Below, in pieces: positions 53,161 to 60,890 of a stretch of DNA of 64,000 nt. Source of the DNA: an uncultured Isoptericola sp. (GTDB lineage Bacteria; Actinomycetota; Actinomycetes; Actinomycetales; Cellulomonadaceae); the NCBI GenBank assembly GCA_947497265.1, contig CANMFP010000013.1, positions 1-64,000 of the forward strand, written 5' to 3'. Each line of letters starts with the position of its first letter. Within the stretch, counting starts at the first letter, position 1. The translations under genes and the position numbers were made by a program. The notes beneath the pieces were generated by a model. The model made no database searches and was not told the DNA's origin. It saw only the letters and a program-made list of their open reading frames with translations.

Positions 53161-53233
53161 CCGGCGGCGCCGACGTGCCGCGCCCGAGCGGCAGTGCCGC
53201 CGTCGGGCCGGGGGCCGGATAGGCTCGGGCGTC

Positions 53234-54082
53234 ATGACCTCCCTGCTCCCTCTCGGTACAGCCCCGCGCCCTGCGACGGGTGACGACCTCTCCGCACGGC
53301 TGCGCGACGCCCTCGGCGACGCGGCCGGCGGTCAGGTGCACGGACTCGACCAGGCGCGGATCGAGGCGAACCTCGACGGCGCGGACGTGCACTCGCTCGA
53401 GATCGACCTCACGGGGGTGGCGTTCGTTCCAGTCCAGGGCGAAGCACCCGAGGCCCCGTCGTGGGATCCCGACGTCGTCTCCCGCGACGAGGCGGTGCTG
53501 CGGACGCTTCGCCTCGACGCGCACCCCCTGACCGCGGTCGACCTCCCGGTGGACCTGGCTGCCGAGCTGCAGGGCGTGCTGTTCGCATGGGTGGCCGGAG
53601 CCGACGGCTCCGTCGGGGCCGAGCTCGTCGAGCCGTCCGAGGACGCGCCCGTCACCGGGAACGCGCGCGTGGCGGTCTCCCGCGACGGTCTCGCCGGCAC
53701 GGTCCGCGGGCTGCTCACCGTCGCCCTCGCCGGGAACGGGATCCAGCTCACCGACTTCGACCTGCAGATCGACCAGACCGGACCGCGCGACGCCGCCATC
53801 GCGATCGAGGCGTCGATCAAGAAGGGCATGTTCCTCTCGGCGAAGATCACGGCGACGGCCGCCGCCGCGGTGGACGCCCAGATGGTGCTCACCGTGGGCG
53901 ACGTCCAGCTCTCCAGCGGCAACCCGATCGTCGGGGCGCTCCTCGGGACGATGAAGGGGCGCGTCGAAGAGGTCGCCGGCCGGCGGATCGACCTCGCGGG
54001 CGCGCTGCCTCCGGGCGTGCGCCTGAGCGACGTGCGGCTCGACGTCGGCGACGAGATCGTGCTGACGGCGCAGCTGGGCTGA
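53234..54082 (+). CDS. DUF2993/LmeA-like lipid-binding-fold protein
   Basis: 282 aa from ATG 53234. The second half (ITDFDLQ-like LTDFDLQIDQTGPRDAAIAI, GMFLSAKITATAAAAVDAQM, PVGVRLSDVRLDVGDEIVLT) has the alternating strand pattern of DUF2993, the family including mycobacterial LmeA and predicted TULIP-like lipid-binding folds. No signal peptide or TM is visible, so it may be cytoplasmic, unlike LmeA. Ends 9 bp from the convergent BTAD regulator. Family assignment is by pattern and uncertain. Confidence 0.5.
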   Translation: MTSLLPLGTAPRPATGDDLSARLRDALGDAAGGQVHGLDQARIEANLDGADVHSLEIDLTGVAFVPVQGEAPEAPSWDPDVVSRDEAVLRTLRLDAHPLTAVDLPVDLAAELQGVLFAWVAGADGSVGAELVEPSEDAPVTGNARVAVSRDGLAGTVRGLLTVALAGNGIQLTDFDLQIDQTGPRDAAIAIEASIKKGMFLSAKITATAAAAVDAQMVLTVGDVQLSSGNPIVGALLGTMKGRVEEVAGRRIDLAGALPPGVRLSDVRLDVGDEIVLTAQLG

Positions 54083-54091
54083 GCCGGCCGA

Positions 54092-54814
54092 TCACCGCGG
54101 GGCGTCGACCAGCTCCCGGGTGGACGGCGAGGGCTCGACGCCGAGCTCGCTGCGCAGGGTCCGTGCGAGGACCTGGTAGGCGCGACGGGCCTCGCACAGG
54201 TTCCCCTCGGCGAGGTGGATCGCGATGACCGTGCGGTGCGCGCTCTCGCGCAGCTCGTCGGCCCGCACCGCGGCGAGCGCGGCGTCCAGCGCCAGTCCGA
54301 AGCGCCGTTGGTCGGCCAGGTGTCGCGCGCCCTCCTCCAGCACGTGCAGGCGCAGCTGGTGGAGACGTTCACGCTCGGCGGCCAGCCACTCCTCGTCCCA
54401 GTCCTGCAGCAGCTCGCCCGCGGTGGCGTCGAAGAGGTCCGTGTCGACGTCGTCCGCCCCGAGCAGGGCCTGCGAACGCTCGACGAGCCGTGCGACGTCG
54501 ACGTCGGTGCAGTCGAGCGCGACCGTGCCGTGCGCGGAGACGACGAGGCCGCGCGCCACGTTGTTGATGCGCCAGAGGCTCGTCCGCAGGCAGGCCAGCG
54601 CCCGCTGCTCGACGGTCGCCGGCCAGAGACGACCGGCGAGCTGGCTCCGACCGGTACGACCCCGCAGCGCCAGCAGCGCCACGAGCCGCTGGGCGCCCAC
54701 GGGCAGCGTGACCGCCCGACCGTCGACCTCGAGCACGAACCCGCCCAGGAGCCGCAACGACACCTGCGGTGCCGGCCGGGGCGGCGGCAGTCTGCGATGT
54801 CCCTCGGTCCCCAT
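54092..54814 (-). CDS. SARP-type regulator (winged HTH + BTAD domain)
   Basis: 240 aa from ATG 54814. Residues ~18-105 form an OmpR-type winged helix (VSLRLLGGFVLEVDGRAVTL, RLVALLALRGRTGRSQLAGR, CLRTSLWRINNVARGLVVSA). Residues ~105-240 are a bacterial transcriptional activation domain (LLQDWDEEWLAAERERLHQL, RFGLALDAALAAVRADELRE, EGNLCEARRAYQVLARTLRS). This small SARP layout matches pathway-specific activators. It is divergent from the injection-system operon; three 11-bp-spaced heptamers in the 150-bp gap are its likely binding sites. Confidence 0.9.
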   Translation of the reverse strand: MGTEGHRRLPPPRPAPQVSLRLLGGFVLEVDGRAVTLPVGAQRLVALLALRGRTGRSQLAGRLWPATVEQRALACLRTSLWRINNVARGLVVSAHGTVALDCTDVDVARLVERSQALLGADDVDTDLFDATAGELLQDWDEEWLAAERERLHQLRLHVLEEGARHLADQRRFGLALDAALAAVRADELRESAHRTVIAIHLAEGNLCEARRAYQVLARTLRSELGVEPSPSTRELVDAPR

Positions 54815-54879
54815 CGGATCCCCCCTCACGGCGGCGGCCAACCCGCGCGGTACGACGCGCGCCCCTGCGCACGCTCCCT

Positions 54880-54894
54880 CCTCTTGACAAGAGG
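54880..54894. promoter_or_regulatory. Palindrome overlapping a TTGACA element
   Basis: CCTCTTG-A-CAAGAGG is a perfect 7-1-7 palindrome containing TTGACA (54884-54889), a consensus -35 hexamer. A T-rich TTGATAC follows 20-21 bp later, too far for a standard promoter, so this may be an operator. It lies in the divergent promoter region between the SARP gene and the tail operon. Confidence 0.4.
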
Positions 54895-54921
54895 CGTCCA
54901 CCCTCGCCCTTGATACGCGCC

Positions 54922-54950
54922 GGGTGACGACGGCGTGACACCTGCGTGAC
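54922..54950. promoter_or_regulatory. Three 11-bp-spaced heptamer repeats, candidate SARP operator
   Basis: GGGTGAC (54922-54928), GCGTGAC (54933-54939) and GCGTGAC (54944-54950) share the phase of exactly 11 bp, about one helical turn. SARP regulators typically bind direct heptamer repeats with 11-bp periodicity near the -35 region. The repeats are 15 bp upstream of the first tail-operon gene. In the other direction a TATCAA-like hexamer (54915-54910) lies 6 bp from the repeats, so the site could also act on the SARP gene itself. Confidence 0.6.
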
Positions 54951-54964
54951 GCCGTCGGCCCAGC

Positions 54965-55630
54965 ATGGCGGGCATGAGCAGCTTTCCGGGCAACCCGCGG
55001 GTCCTGCCGGGCGCCGTCGTCGCCGTCGACCCTGTGAGCCCGCTCGCCCGCATCGTGGTCTTCCAGTACAACCCGGACGAGGTGACACGCCAGATCCGGC
55101 CGCGGACCCCGCCGTCCGGCGCGGGCGGCGGATCGGACGCCCAACGCATCTGGGGCGCACCGACGGAGTCCATCTCGATGACCCTCGAGCTCGACGCGAC
55201 GGACGGCATGGAGGCCTCCGACCCCGTCGCGACCACCGCCGGGGTCGCACCGCAGCTCGCTGCCCTCGAGATGCTGCTGCACCCCAGCGCCGCGTCGGTG
55301 GCGATCAACACGGGGCTGCTGGCGGCCGGCACCATCGAGGTGCTGCCCCCGCAGGGACCGCTGACGGTGCTCGTCTGGGGCCCGGGCCGGGTGGTACCGG
55401 TGACCGTCGAGAGCCTTTCGGTGCGGGAGCAGGCGTTCAACCAGGTCCTCGCGCCGATCCGCGCGAGCGTCGACGTCGCGCTGAGCACCCTGACGTACGA
55501 CGACCTGTCCCCCACGAACCCCGGGTTCGCCCTGTACGTGGCGCACCACGTCGCCGCCGAGGCCCTCGCCTCGGTCGCGGGAGTCACGGGCGCGGTCGGT
55601 GCGGGCGTCGAGCTGTCGGTGGGAGGCTGA
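54965..55630 (+). CDS. CIS tube-associated protein (Afp7/Pvc7-like)
   Basis: 221 aa from ATG 54965 (an ATG three codons later is possible). The segment VDPVSPLARIVVFQYNPDEV, TRQIRPRTPPSGAGGGSDAQ, ESISMTLELDATDGMEASDP matches the conserved N-terminal domain of the contractile-injection-system tube/baseplate protein Afp7/Pvc7, with F-Q-Y-N-P-[DE] as hallmark. In other systems this domain is fused to a LysM module; here LysM is the next gene. It should connect the inner tube to the baseplate. First gene of the operon, downstream of the SARP repeats. Confidence 0.8.
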   Translation: MAGMSSFPGNPRVLPGAVVAVDPVSPLARIVVFQYNPDEVTRQIRPRTPPSGAGGGSDAQRIWGAPTESISMTLELDATDGMEASDPVATTAGVAPQLAALEMLLHPSAASVAINTGLLAAGTIEVLPPQGPLTVLVWGPGRVVPVTVESLSVREQAFNQVLAPIRASVDVALSTLTYDDLSPTNPGFALYVAHHVAAEALASVAGVTGAVGAGVELSVGG

Positions 55631-55631
55631 G

Positions 55632-55949
55632 ATGTCCCGCTACGACGACGTCGAGACCGCCACCCTCGAGGTGGTCGCCGCGGACGGCACCCGTCGCAGC
55701 GTGCGCTACCACCGCCGTCGGAGCCTGCCGCCCCCGGCCGGAGACGTCGGCGACGGCGCGCCCGCGCCACGCCACACCGTCGTGCCCGGCGACCGGCTCG
55801 ACCTCCTGAGCTACCGGTTCACCGGTGACCCGCTGGGGTTCTGGCGCCTGTGCGACGCCAACGCGGCGCTGGACCCCGACGAGCTCGTCGACGCCGAGGC
55901 CGTCGGCACCGAGATCGTCGTGCCACAGCCGGGGGTGGGGGGACCATGA
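55632..55949 (+). CDS. LysM-domain protein (CIS baseplate)
   Basis: 105 aa from ATG 55632, 2 nt after the previous stop. It contains one LysM motif: RHTVVPGDRLDLLSYRFTGD, PLGFWRLCDANAALDPDELV. LysM here is probably structural, as in Afp7/gp53 homologues, and need not bind peptidoglycan. The split of tube protein and LysM into two genes is notable. Its stop overlaps the ATG of the hub gene (ATGA). Confidence 0.82.
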   Translation: MSRYDDVETATLEVVAADGTRRSVRYHRRRSLPPPAGDVGDGAPAPRHTVVPGDRLDLLSYRFTGDPLGFWRLCDANAALDPDELVDAEAVGTEIVVPQPGVGGP

Positions 55950-57088
55950 CGCTGCTGGGTGTGCACCTGACCGTGCTGGCGGGGCGGACCGTACCGGTCC
56001 CGCTGCCGCCCGACGTCACGTCCCGCGTGCGTGGCGTGACGGTCACGGAGTCGGACGCCGGCCGCTCGGCGTTCACGGTCACGCTCGACGCGGGACGCAG
56101 CGGCCCGACGGCGGCCCTCGACACGTCGCTGCTCACGTCCTCGCCGCTGCGGGCCAACGCGCGGGTCGTGGTGATGCTCACCGTGGGCGCCGTCCCGGTG
56201 GTGCTCGCGGACGGGATCGTCACCGAGACGGCGCTGACGCCCGGCAGCGCCGACACCGCTGCCGAGCTGCAGGTCACGGGCCACGACCTGTCCCTGCTGC
56301 TCGACCGGCACGAGGCCCCCACCGAGCACGTGGGCCTCGACGACATGCTGCAGGTGCTCAAGATCGCGGCACCGTACCTGCCGCAGGGCGTGGTGCCGCA
56401 GGTCGTCCCGCCGCCCGCCCTCGACCCGCCGCTGCCCATCGAGCGGATCCCCACCCAGCAGGGCACGGACTGGGAGCACCTGGAGATGCTCGCGCACTAC
56501 CACGGGTACGTGGTCGCCATGGTCCCCGGCCCCGCACCCGGCACGAGCACCCTGTACTGGGGCCCGCCCGTCCGCGCCGGGGCGCCTCAGCCCGCCCTGT
56601 CGGTCGACCTCGGGCCGGACACGAACGTCACCGGCTCGCCGCGGTTCCGCGAGGACGCGCTGGGCCCCGAGCTGGTCGAGGGGCAGGTCCAGGACCCGCG
56701 GCTCGGCGCCGTGGTGCCGGTGCGCACCGTGGGTTCGCTGCGCCCGCCGCTGGCCGCCCTGCCGGTGTGGGCCGTGCAGCAGCCCGACGTGCGCACGCGG
56801 CAGTACCGCGACTCGGGCGTGCCCGCGACGACGGCGCTCGCCAGGGCCCAGGGGATCACGGACTCCAGCATCGACTGCGTCGAGGCGACCGGCACGCTCG
56901 ACGGCGGTGCGTACGGCTCGGTCCTGCGGCCCCGCGGGCTGGTGGGGATGCGCGGCGCCGGATGGTCGCACGACGGCCTGTGGTACGTGCGCAAGGTGCA
57001 GCACCGCGTGGCGCGCGGCAGCTACACGGCCGACTTCACGCTGGTCCGCGAGGGCTACGGATCGACCGTCCCCGTGGTGCGGGTCTGA
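55946..57088 (+). CDS. Tail hub protein, phage gpD/VgrG N-terminal-like (Afp8-like)
   Basis: 380 aa from ATG 55946. The late-control-gene-D fold is suggested by VVMLTVGAVPVVLADGIVTE, ELQVTGHDLSLLLDRHEAPT, and IPTQQGTDWEHLEMLAHYHG followed by a second barrel-like region (FREDALGPELVEGQVQDPRL). The C-terminus WSHDGLWYVRKVQHRVARGS, YTADFTLVREGYGSTVPVVR is typical of gp27/gpD-type hubs. It forms the trimeric hub on which the spike sits; the spike module is the next gene, so the VgrG-like protein is split. Confidence 0.8.
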   Translation: MTLLGVHLTVLAGRTVPVPLPPDVTSRVRGVTVTESDAGRSAFTVTLDAGRSGPTAALDTSLLTSSPLRANARVVVMLTVGAVPVVLADGIVTETALTPGSADTAAELQVTGHDLSLLLDRHEAPTEHVGLDDMLQVLKIAAPYLPQGVVPQVVPPPALDPPLPIERIPTQQGTDWEHLEMLAHYHGYVVAMVPGPAPGTSTLYWGPPVRAGAPQPALSVDLGPDTNVTGSPRFREDALGPELVEGQVQDPRLGAVVPVRTVGSLRPPLAALPVWAVQQPDVRTRQYRDSGVPATTALARAQGITDSSIDCVEATGTLDGGAYGSVLRPRGLVGMRGAGWSHDGLWYVRKVQHRVARGSYTADFTLVREGYGSTVPVVRV

Positions 57089-57098
57089 GGAGGCAGCG

Positions 57099-57593
57099 GT
57101 GAAGTTCTACGGCAAGTACCGGGGAACGGTCGAGAACAACCTCGACCCGCTGCAGCTGGGCCGCGTCCAGGTGGCGTGCCCGGCGGTGCTCGGCACCGGC
57201 AGCCTGAGCTGGGCCATGCCGTGCACCCCGTACGCGGGCGACGGCGTCGGGCTGTTCCTGGTACCACCGGTGGGCGCGAACGTGTGGGTGGAGTTCGAGG
57301 GCGGCGACGCGGCGCTGCCCATCCTCGGCGGCTGCTTCTGGGGCACCGGGCAGGTGCCTGCCGCGCCGGCCGTGGCCGAGACCAAGGTGCTCAAGACGGA
57401 GCACGTGACGATCGAGGCCAGCGACCTGCCGGGCGGTGGCGGCCTGACGCTGGCGGCCGAACCTCCGGCGGTCACCCTCCCTGTCGAGATCACGGCGACG
57501 AGCTCCGGCGTGGAGATCAGCACGGGTGCGGCCTCGGTGAGCGTCACGAAGACGTCGGTGTCGCTGAACCAGGGCGCCCTGGAGGTGACGTGA
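57099..57593 (+). CDS. Spike protein, gp5/VgrG OB-fold-like
   Basis: 164 aa from GTG 57099 behind GAGGAGG. The gp5-type OB fold is visible: VKFYGKYRGTVENNLDPLQL, GRVQVACPAVLGTGSLSWAM, PVGANVWVEFEGGDAALPIL, GGCFWGTGQVP. A short beta-helix-like tail with alternating hydrophobic residues follows (GVEISTGAASVSVTKTSVSL). Together with the hub protein it forms the membrane-piercing tip. Its stop overlaps the start of the PAAR-like gene (TGATG). Confidence 0.85.
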   Translation: MKFYGKYRGTVENNLDPLQLGRVQVACPAVLGTGSLSWAMPCTPYAGDGVGLFLVPPVGANVWVEFEGGDAALPILGGCFWGTGQVPAAPAVAETKVLKTEHVTIEASDLPGGGGLTLAAEPPAVTLPVEITATSSGVEISTGAASVSVTKTSVSLNQGALEVT

Positions 57594-57910
57594 TGCCGGG
57601 CCTGCTGCTCACCACGACGGCCAAGGTGGCGTGCGCCCACCAGGGTGCGGCCAGCCCGTCGGCCGGGGCGCCGCGCGTCAGCCTCGGCGGAGTGCCGGCG
57701 GTGCTCCAGACCGCTCCGTACACGGTGGCGGGCTGTGCCGCACCGCCGCAGACCGGCGGTCCCGACGCCACCGGGACGTGGACCACGGGCACCACCCGGG
57801 TGACGGCGAACGGCGTGCCGCTCGCCGTCCTCACCTCCACCGGCACCTGCGCACCCACCGGGGTGCCGATGCAGGCGCAGTCGACCCAGACCCGGGTGCG
57901 TGCGACATGA
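57593..57910 (+). CDS. PAAR-like tip protein
   Basis: 105 aa from ATG 57593. It starts MPGLLLTTTAKVACAHQGAA and continues with three further Cys-containing segments (VAGCAAPP, TGTCAPTG), a small Cys/Gly-rich beta fold like the DUF4280/PAAR-type caps at spike tips in contractile systems. The C-terminal ~25 residues are flexible. It should sharpen the spike and may carry effectors. The assignment rests on Cys pattern plus position between spike and gp25. Confidence 0.7.
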   Translation: MPGLLLTTTAKVACAHQGAASPSAGAPRVSLGGVPAVLQTAPYTVAGCAAPPQTGGPDATGTWTTGTTRVTANGVPLAVLTSTGTCAPTGVPMQAQSTQTRVRAT

Positions 57911-58329
57911 GCCCGTCCGCACCACCTCCGTCGCCGCGCCGGGTCCGGGCGGCACGGCACGTCGCGTTCCCGCTCCGCATGGACGCCGGGGGCCGTACCG
58001 ACGTCGTCGACGACGAGGCGTACCTCAGCGGGCTCGTCGAGCAGGTCCTGTTCACCGCGCCCGGCGAGCGCGTCAACCGGCCGGACTTCGGCAGCGGCGT
58101 CGGGCGGCTCGTCTTCGCCCCGTCCGACGACGCTCTGGCGTCGTCCACGCAGGCTCTCGTGCAAGGTGCTCTGCAGCGGTGGCTCGGCGACCTGATCCGC
58201 GTCGAGGAGGTCCACGTCACGTCCGTCGATGCTCGACTCGAGGTGCTCGTGACCTACCTGCCGTTGTACGCCACCGGCCCCGAGCAGTCCCGCACGCTGT
58301 CGGTCGGCGGCCCGGCGGGTACGCCGTGA
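57907..58329 (+). CDS. Baseplate wedge protein, GPW/gp25 family (Afp9-like)
   Basis: 140 aa from ATG 57907, overlapping the previous stop (ATGA). The gp25 signature EAYLSGLVEQVLFTAPGERV, NRPDFGSGVGRLVFAPSDDA and a C-terminal strand pair (IRVEEVHVTSVDARLEVLVT) are clear. gp25-like proteins join baseplate wedges to sheath initiation. The N-terminus is Pro/Arg-rich. Its TGA overlaps the GTG of the next gene. Confidence 0.88.
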   Translation: MSPSAPPPSPRRVRAARHVAFPLRMDAGGRTDVVDDEAYLSGLVEQVLFTAPGERVNRPDFGSGVGRLVFAPSDDALASSTQALVQGALQRWLGDLIRVEEVHVTSVDARLEVLVTYLPLYATGPEQSRTLSVGGPAGTP

Positions 58330-60890
58330 GCGCCGTGACGTTCGCACCCACGTTCTCGGCCGCCATCGACCGGGAGGCGCGGCGTGCCCTCGTCCGCGGG
58401 CGCGCCGACCTGGACGGCGTCGACTTCGTCCAGGTGCTCTCGAACCATGACGGCAGCCCGGGCCACGTCGCGGGCGCACCCGCCCAGCGCACGCTGCTGG
58501 TCCACCTGCTCAACGGCCCCGTCCCGGGCGGGTGGGACGCGGCGACGGTGGGCGTGGCAGGGGGCGTGCGCGAGGACCCGGACCTCAACCCGGTCGGCGT
58601 CGTCTGGGCGTACGGAGCCGTGGCCGTCGCCGGGACCGCGACGACGCCGCCCACGGAGCCCCTCGACGGTGTGACCGACGCCGACAGGAGCCTCGTGGAG
58701 CAGACCCTCGCCGACGACGACGTCCGCGAGCGTGCCCTCGTGGTGCGGACCGACTCCTCCGGCGACCTGTCCACGTACACGCTGCGGCTGCTGGGCGCCG
58801 GCGGCGCAGGGGTGCCCGACGGCGTCGACCCGGCCCTGGCCACCGCGTCGTTCCGGTTCGGCGTCGACTGTCCCTCGGACCTCGACTGCCAGGTGCCCGC
58901 CGTGCCGCTCCCCCCGGTCGAGGCCCTGGCGCCCGGCGACTACCTCGCGCGGGACTACGAGGCGCTCCGCACGCGCCTGCTCGACCGGCTCGCCGCGCTG
59001 ATGCCCGGATGGAGCGATCGCAGCCCGGCCGACCCGGCCGTCATGGTCGCCGAGCTCTACGCCGCGGTGGGCGACCGGCTGGCCTACTGGCAGGACGCGA
59101 TCGCGGCCGAGGCCTACCTCGGCACGGCCCGCCGGCGGGCCTCGGTCCGCCGGCACGCCCGGCTCCTGGCCTATGCGGTGCACGAGGGCTGCTCGGCCCG
59201 CACCCTGCTGGCCCTGACCACCGATACCGCCCTCGATCTGCCTGCCGGCACCCCGGTGGCCGACGTTCCCTCCGGGGCTGCCGGACCGGCCGCCCCACCC
59301 GGCAGCGTCGAGCCCACCACACCGGTCGAGGCGTCGGACGCGGGCCGGCTCGTGTTCGAGACGTCCACCGCCCTGCGGATCTCCCCGGCTCGCAACGCCC
59401 TCGACCTGTACGCCTGGGGTGACGTGGACCACGACCTGCCGGCGGGGACCACGGCGGCGTTCGTGCGCACCCCCGCGGGGATCGACCCGGTGCTGCGTGC
59501 CGGTGACCTGCTGGTCCTCGCCGAGGTCCCCGTCGGGGGCGAGGCGCGCCTCGGTGACCCGGCCCTCCGGTTCCCGGTGCGCCTCGTGGCCGACGCCCGT
59601 CAGCACACCGACCCGCTGGACCCGGCCGGCACCGTGTGGGAGGTCCGCTGGCACCCTGCCGACGCCCTGCCGGCGCCGCTGCCGGTGTCCGAGCCCGGGA
59701 CGTCGGAGGCCCGCGCGGTGGCTCTGGCGAACGTCGTGGTCGCCGACCACGGGGCGACGGTGCGGGACGAGGCCCTCGTGCCGCCGAGCGTGCCCCCCGG
59801 CATCGACTACCGGCCGCGTCTGCAACGTCCCACGCTGTCCCGCGTCGATCCCGCGATCGACCCGTCGGCACCGGCGGCCTCCCTCCTCGCTCCCGACCCA
59901 CGGCGCGCGGCCGCCTCGCTCCTGCTCGACGACGGGCTGCGCACCTGGCTGCCGCGGCCCGACCTGCTCGGCAGCGACCGGCTGGCCACCCACCTGGTGG
60001 CCGAGCCCGAGCCGGGCGGGGTGACCCGGCTGCGGTTCGGCACCGGCAGGCAGGGGCGCCGCCCCGCGGTCGGGACGAGTCCCCTGGCCACGTACCGGGT
60101 CGGTACGGGGACCACCGGCGACGTCGGCCCTGACCGGTTGGTGCGGCTGCTGGTGCGCCCCGACGGTTCCGATCCCGTCGGCGGGGCCGGCGTGCAGGTC
60201 TGGAACCCGGTCGCGGCATCCGGGGGCCGGGAGCCCGAGCCTCTGAAGCAGGTGCGTCAGCTCGCCCCGGCGGCGCTGCGCACCCAGCACCGGGCGGTCA
60301 CCTCGCAGGACTACGCCCGGGTCGCGGAACAGCACCCCGGGACCCAGCGGGCGGTGGCCCGACGGCGGTGGACGGGGTCGTGGTACGCGCAGGCGGTCAC
60401 GCTCGACCCGGTGGCGGCGCGCGACGACGACCCGGTGCTGCGCGCCGAGGTGCTGGCCGCGCTCGAGGTGCGGCGCATGGCCGGGGTGGACGTGACGCTC
60501 GAGCGGCGCCTGCACGTGCCGCTGGAGATCGTCGTGGGTGGCTGCGTCGAGCCCGGCTACCTGCCCGGTGACGTCGTGGCACGGCTGCGCGAGGTCTTCT
60601 CGGCGAGCCGGCGCCCGGACGGCGGCCACGGGTTCTTCCACCCGGACCGATTCACGTTCGGGCAGTCGCTGCCGGCGTCGGACGTGGTGGCGGCCGCGAT
60701 GGCGGTCGACGGCGTGGCCTGGGTGGAGCTGCGCCGGTTCGCGCGTGCCGCGGCGTCGCGAGCAGAAGCGGCGCAGAGCCTGCGGACGGCGGAGATCGTC
60801 ATGGCGCCGCGCGAGCTGCTGCGCTGCGACTCGGACGCGAACCGGCCGGAGGCGGGCCACATCGAGTTCGCGCTGGGAGGCAGGCCGTGA
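58326..60890 (+). CDS. Large baseplate J-like protein (putative baseplate assembly protein, Afp11-like)
   Basis: 854 aa from GTG 58326. Residues 1-190 are an Ig-like/unique region; DYLARDYEALRTRLLDRLAA, DPAVMVAELYAAVGDRLAYW and QDAIAAEAYLGTARRRASVR are hallmarks of the TIGR02243 baseplate-assembly family. The C-terminal half includes QHRAVTSQDYARVAEQHPGT, the J-domain segment. Proteins of this family form the wedge arms. The last ~60 residues (FFHPDRFTFGQSLPASDVVA) match the second J-like gene's end. Confidence 0.85.
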   Translation: MSAVTFAPTFSAAIDREARRALVRGRADLDGVDFVQVLSNHDGSPGHVAGAPAQRTLLVHLLNGPVPGGWDAATVGVAGGVREDPDLNPVGVVWAYGAVAVAGTATTPPTEPLDGVTDADRSLVEQTLADDDVRERALVVRTDSSGDLSTYTLRLLGAGGAGVPDGVDPALATASFRFGVDCPSDLDCQVPAVPLPPVEALAPGDYLARDYEALRTRLLDRLAALMPGWSDRSPADPAVMVAELYAAVGDRLAYWQDAIAAEAYLGTARRRASVRRHARLLAYAVHEGCSARTLLALTTDTALDLPAGTPVADVPSGAAGPAAPPGSVEPTTPVEASDAGRLVFETSTALRISPARNALDLYAWGDVDHDLPAGTTAAFVRTPAGIDPVLRAGDLLVLAEVPVGGEARLGDPALRFPVRLVADARQHTDPLDPAGTVWEVRWHPADALPAPLPVSEPGTSEARAVALANVVVADHGATVRDEALVPPSVPPGIDYRPRLQRPTLSRVDPAIDPSAPAASLLAPDPRRAAASLLLDDGLRTWLPRPDLLGSDRLATHLVAEPEPGGVTRLRFGTGRQGRRPAVGTSPLATYRVGTGTTGDVGPDRLVRLLVRPDGSDPVGGAGVQVWNPVAASGGREPEPLKQVRQLAPAALRTQHRAVTSQDYARVAEQHPGTQRAVARRRWTGSWYAQAVTLDPVAARDDDPVLRAEVLAALEVRRMAGVDVTLERRLHVPLEIVVGGCVEPGYLPGDVVARLREVFSASRRPDGGHGFFHPDRFTFGQSLPASDVVAAAMAVDGVAWVELRRFARAAASRAEAAQSLRTAEIVMAPRELLRCDSDANRPEAGHIEFALGGRP

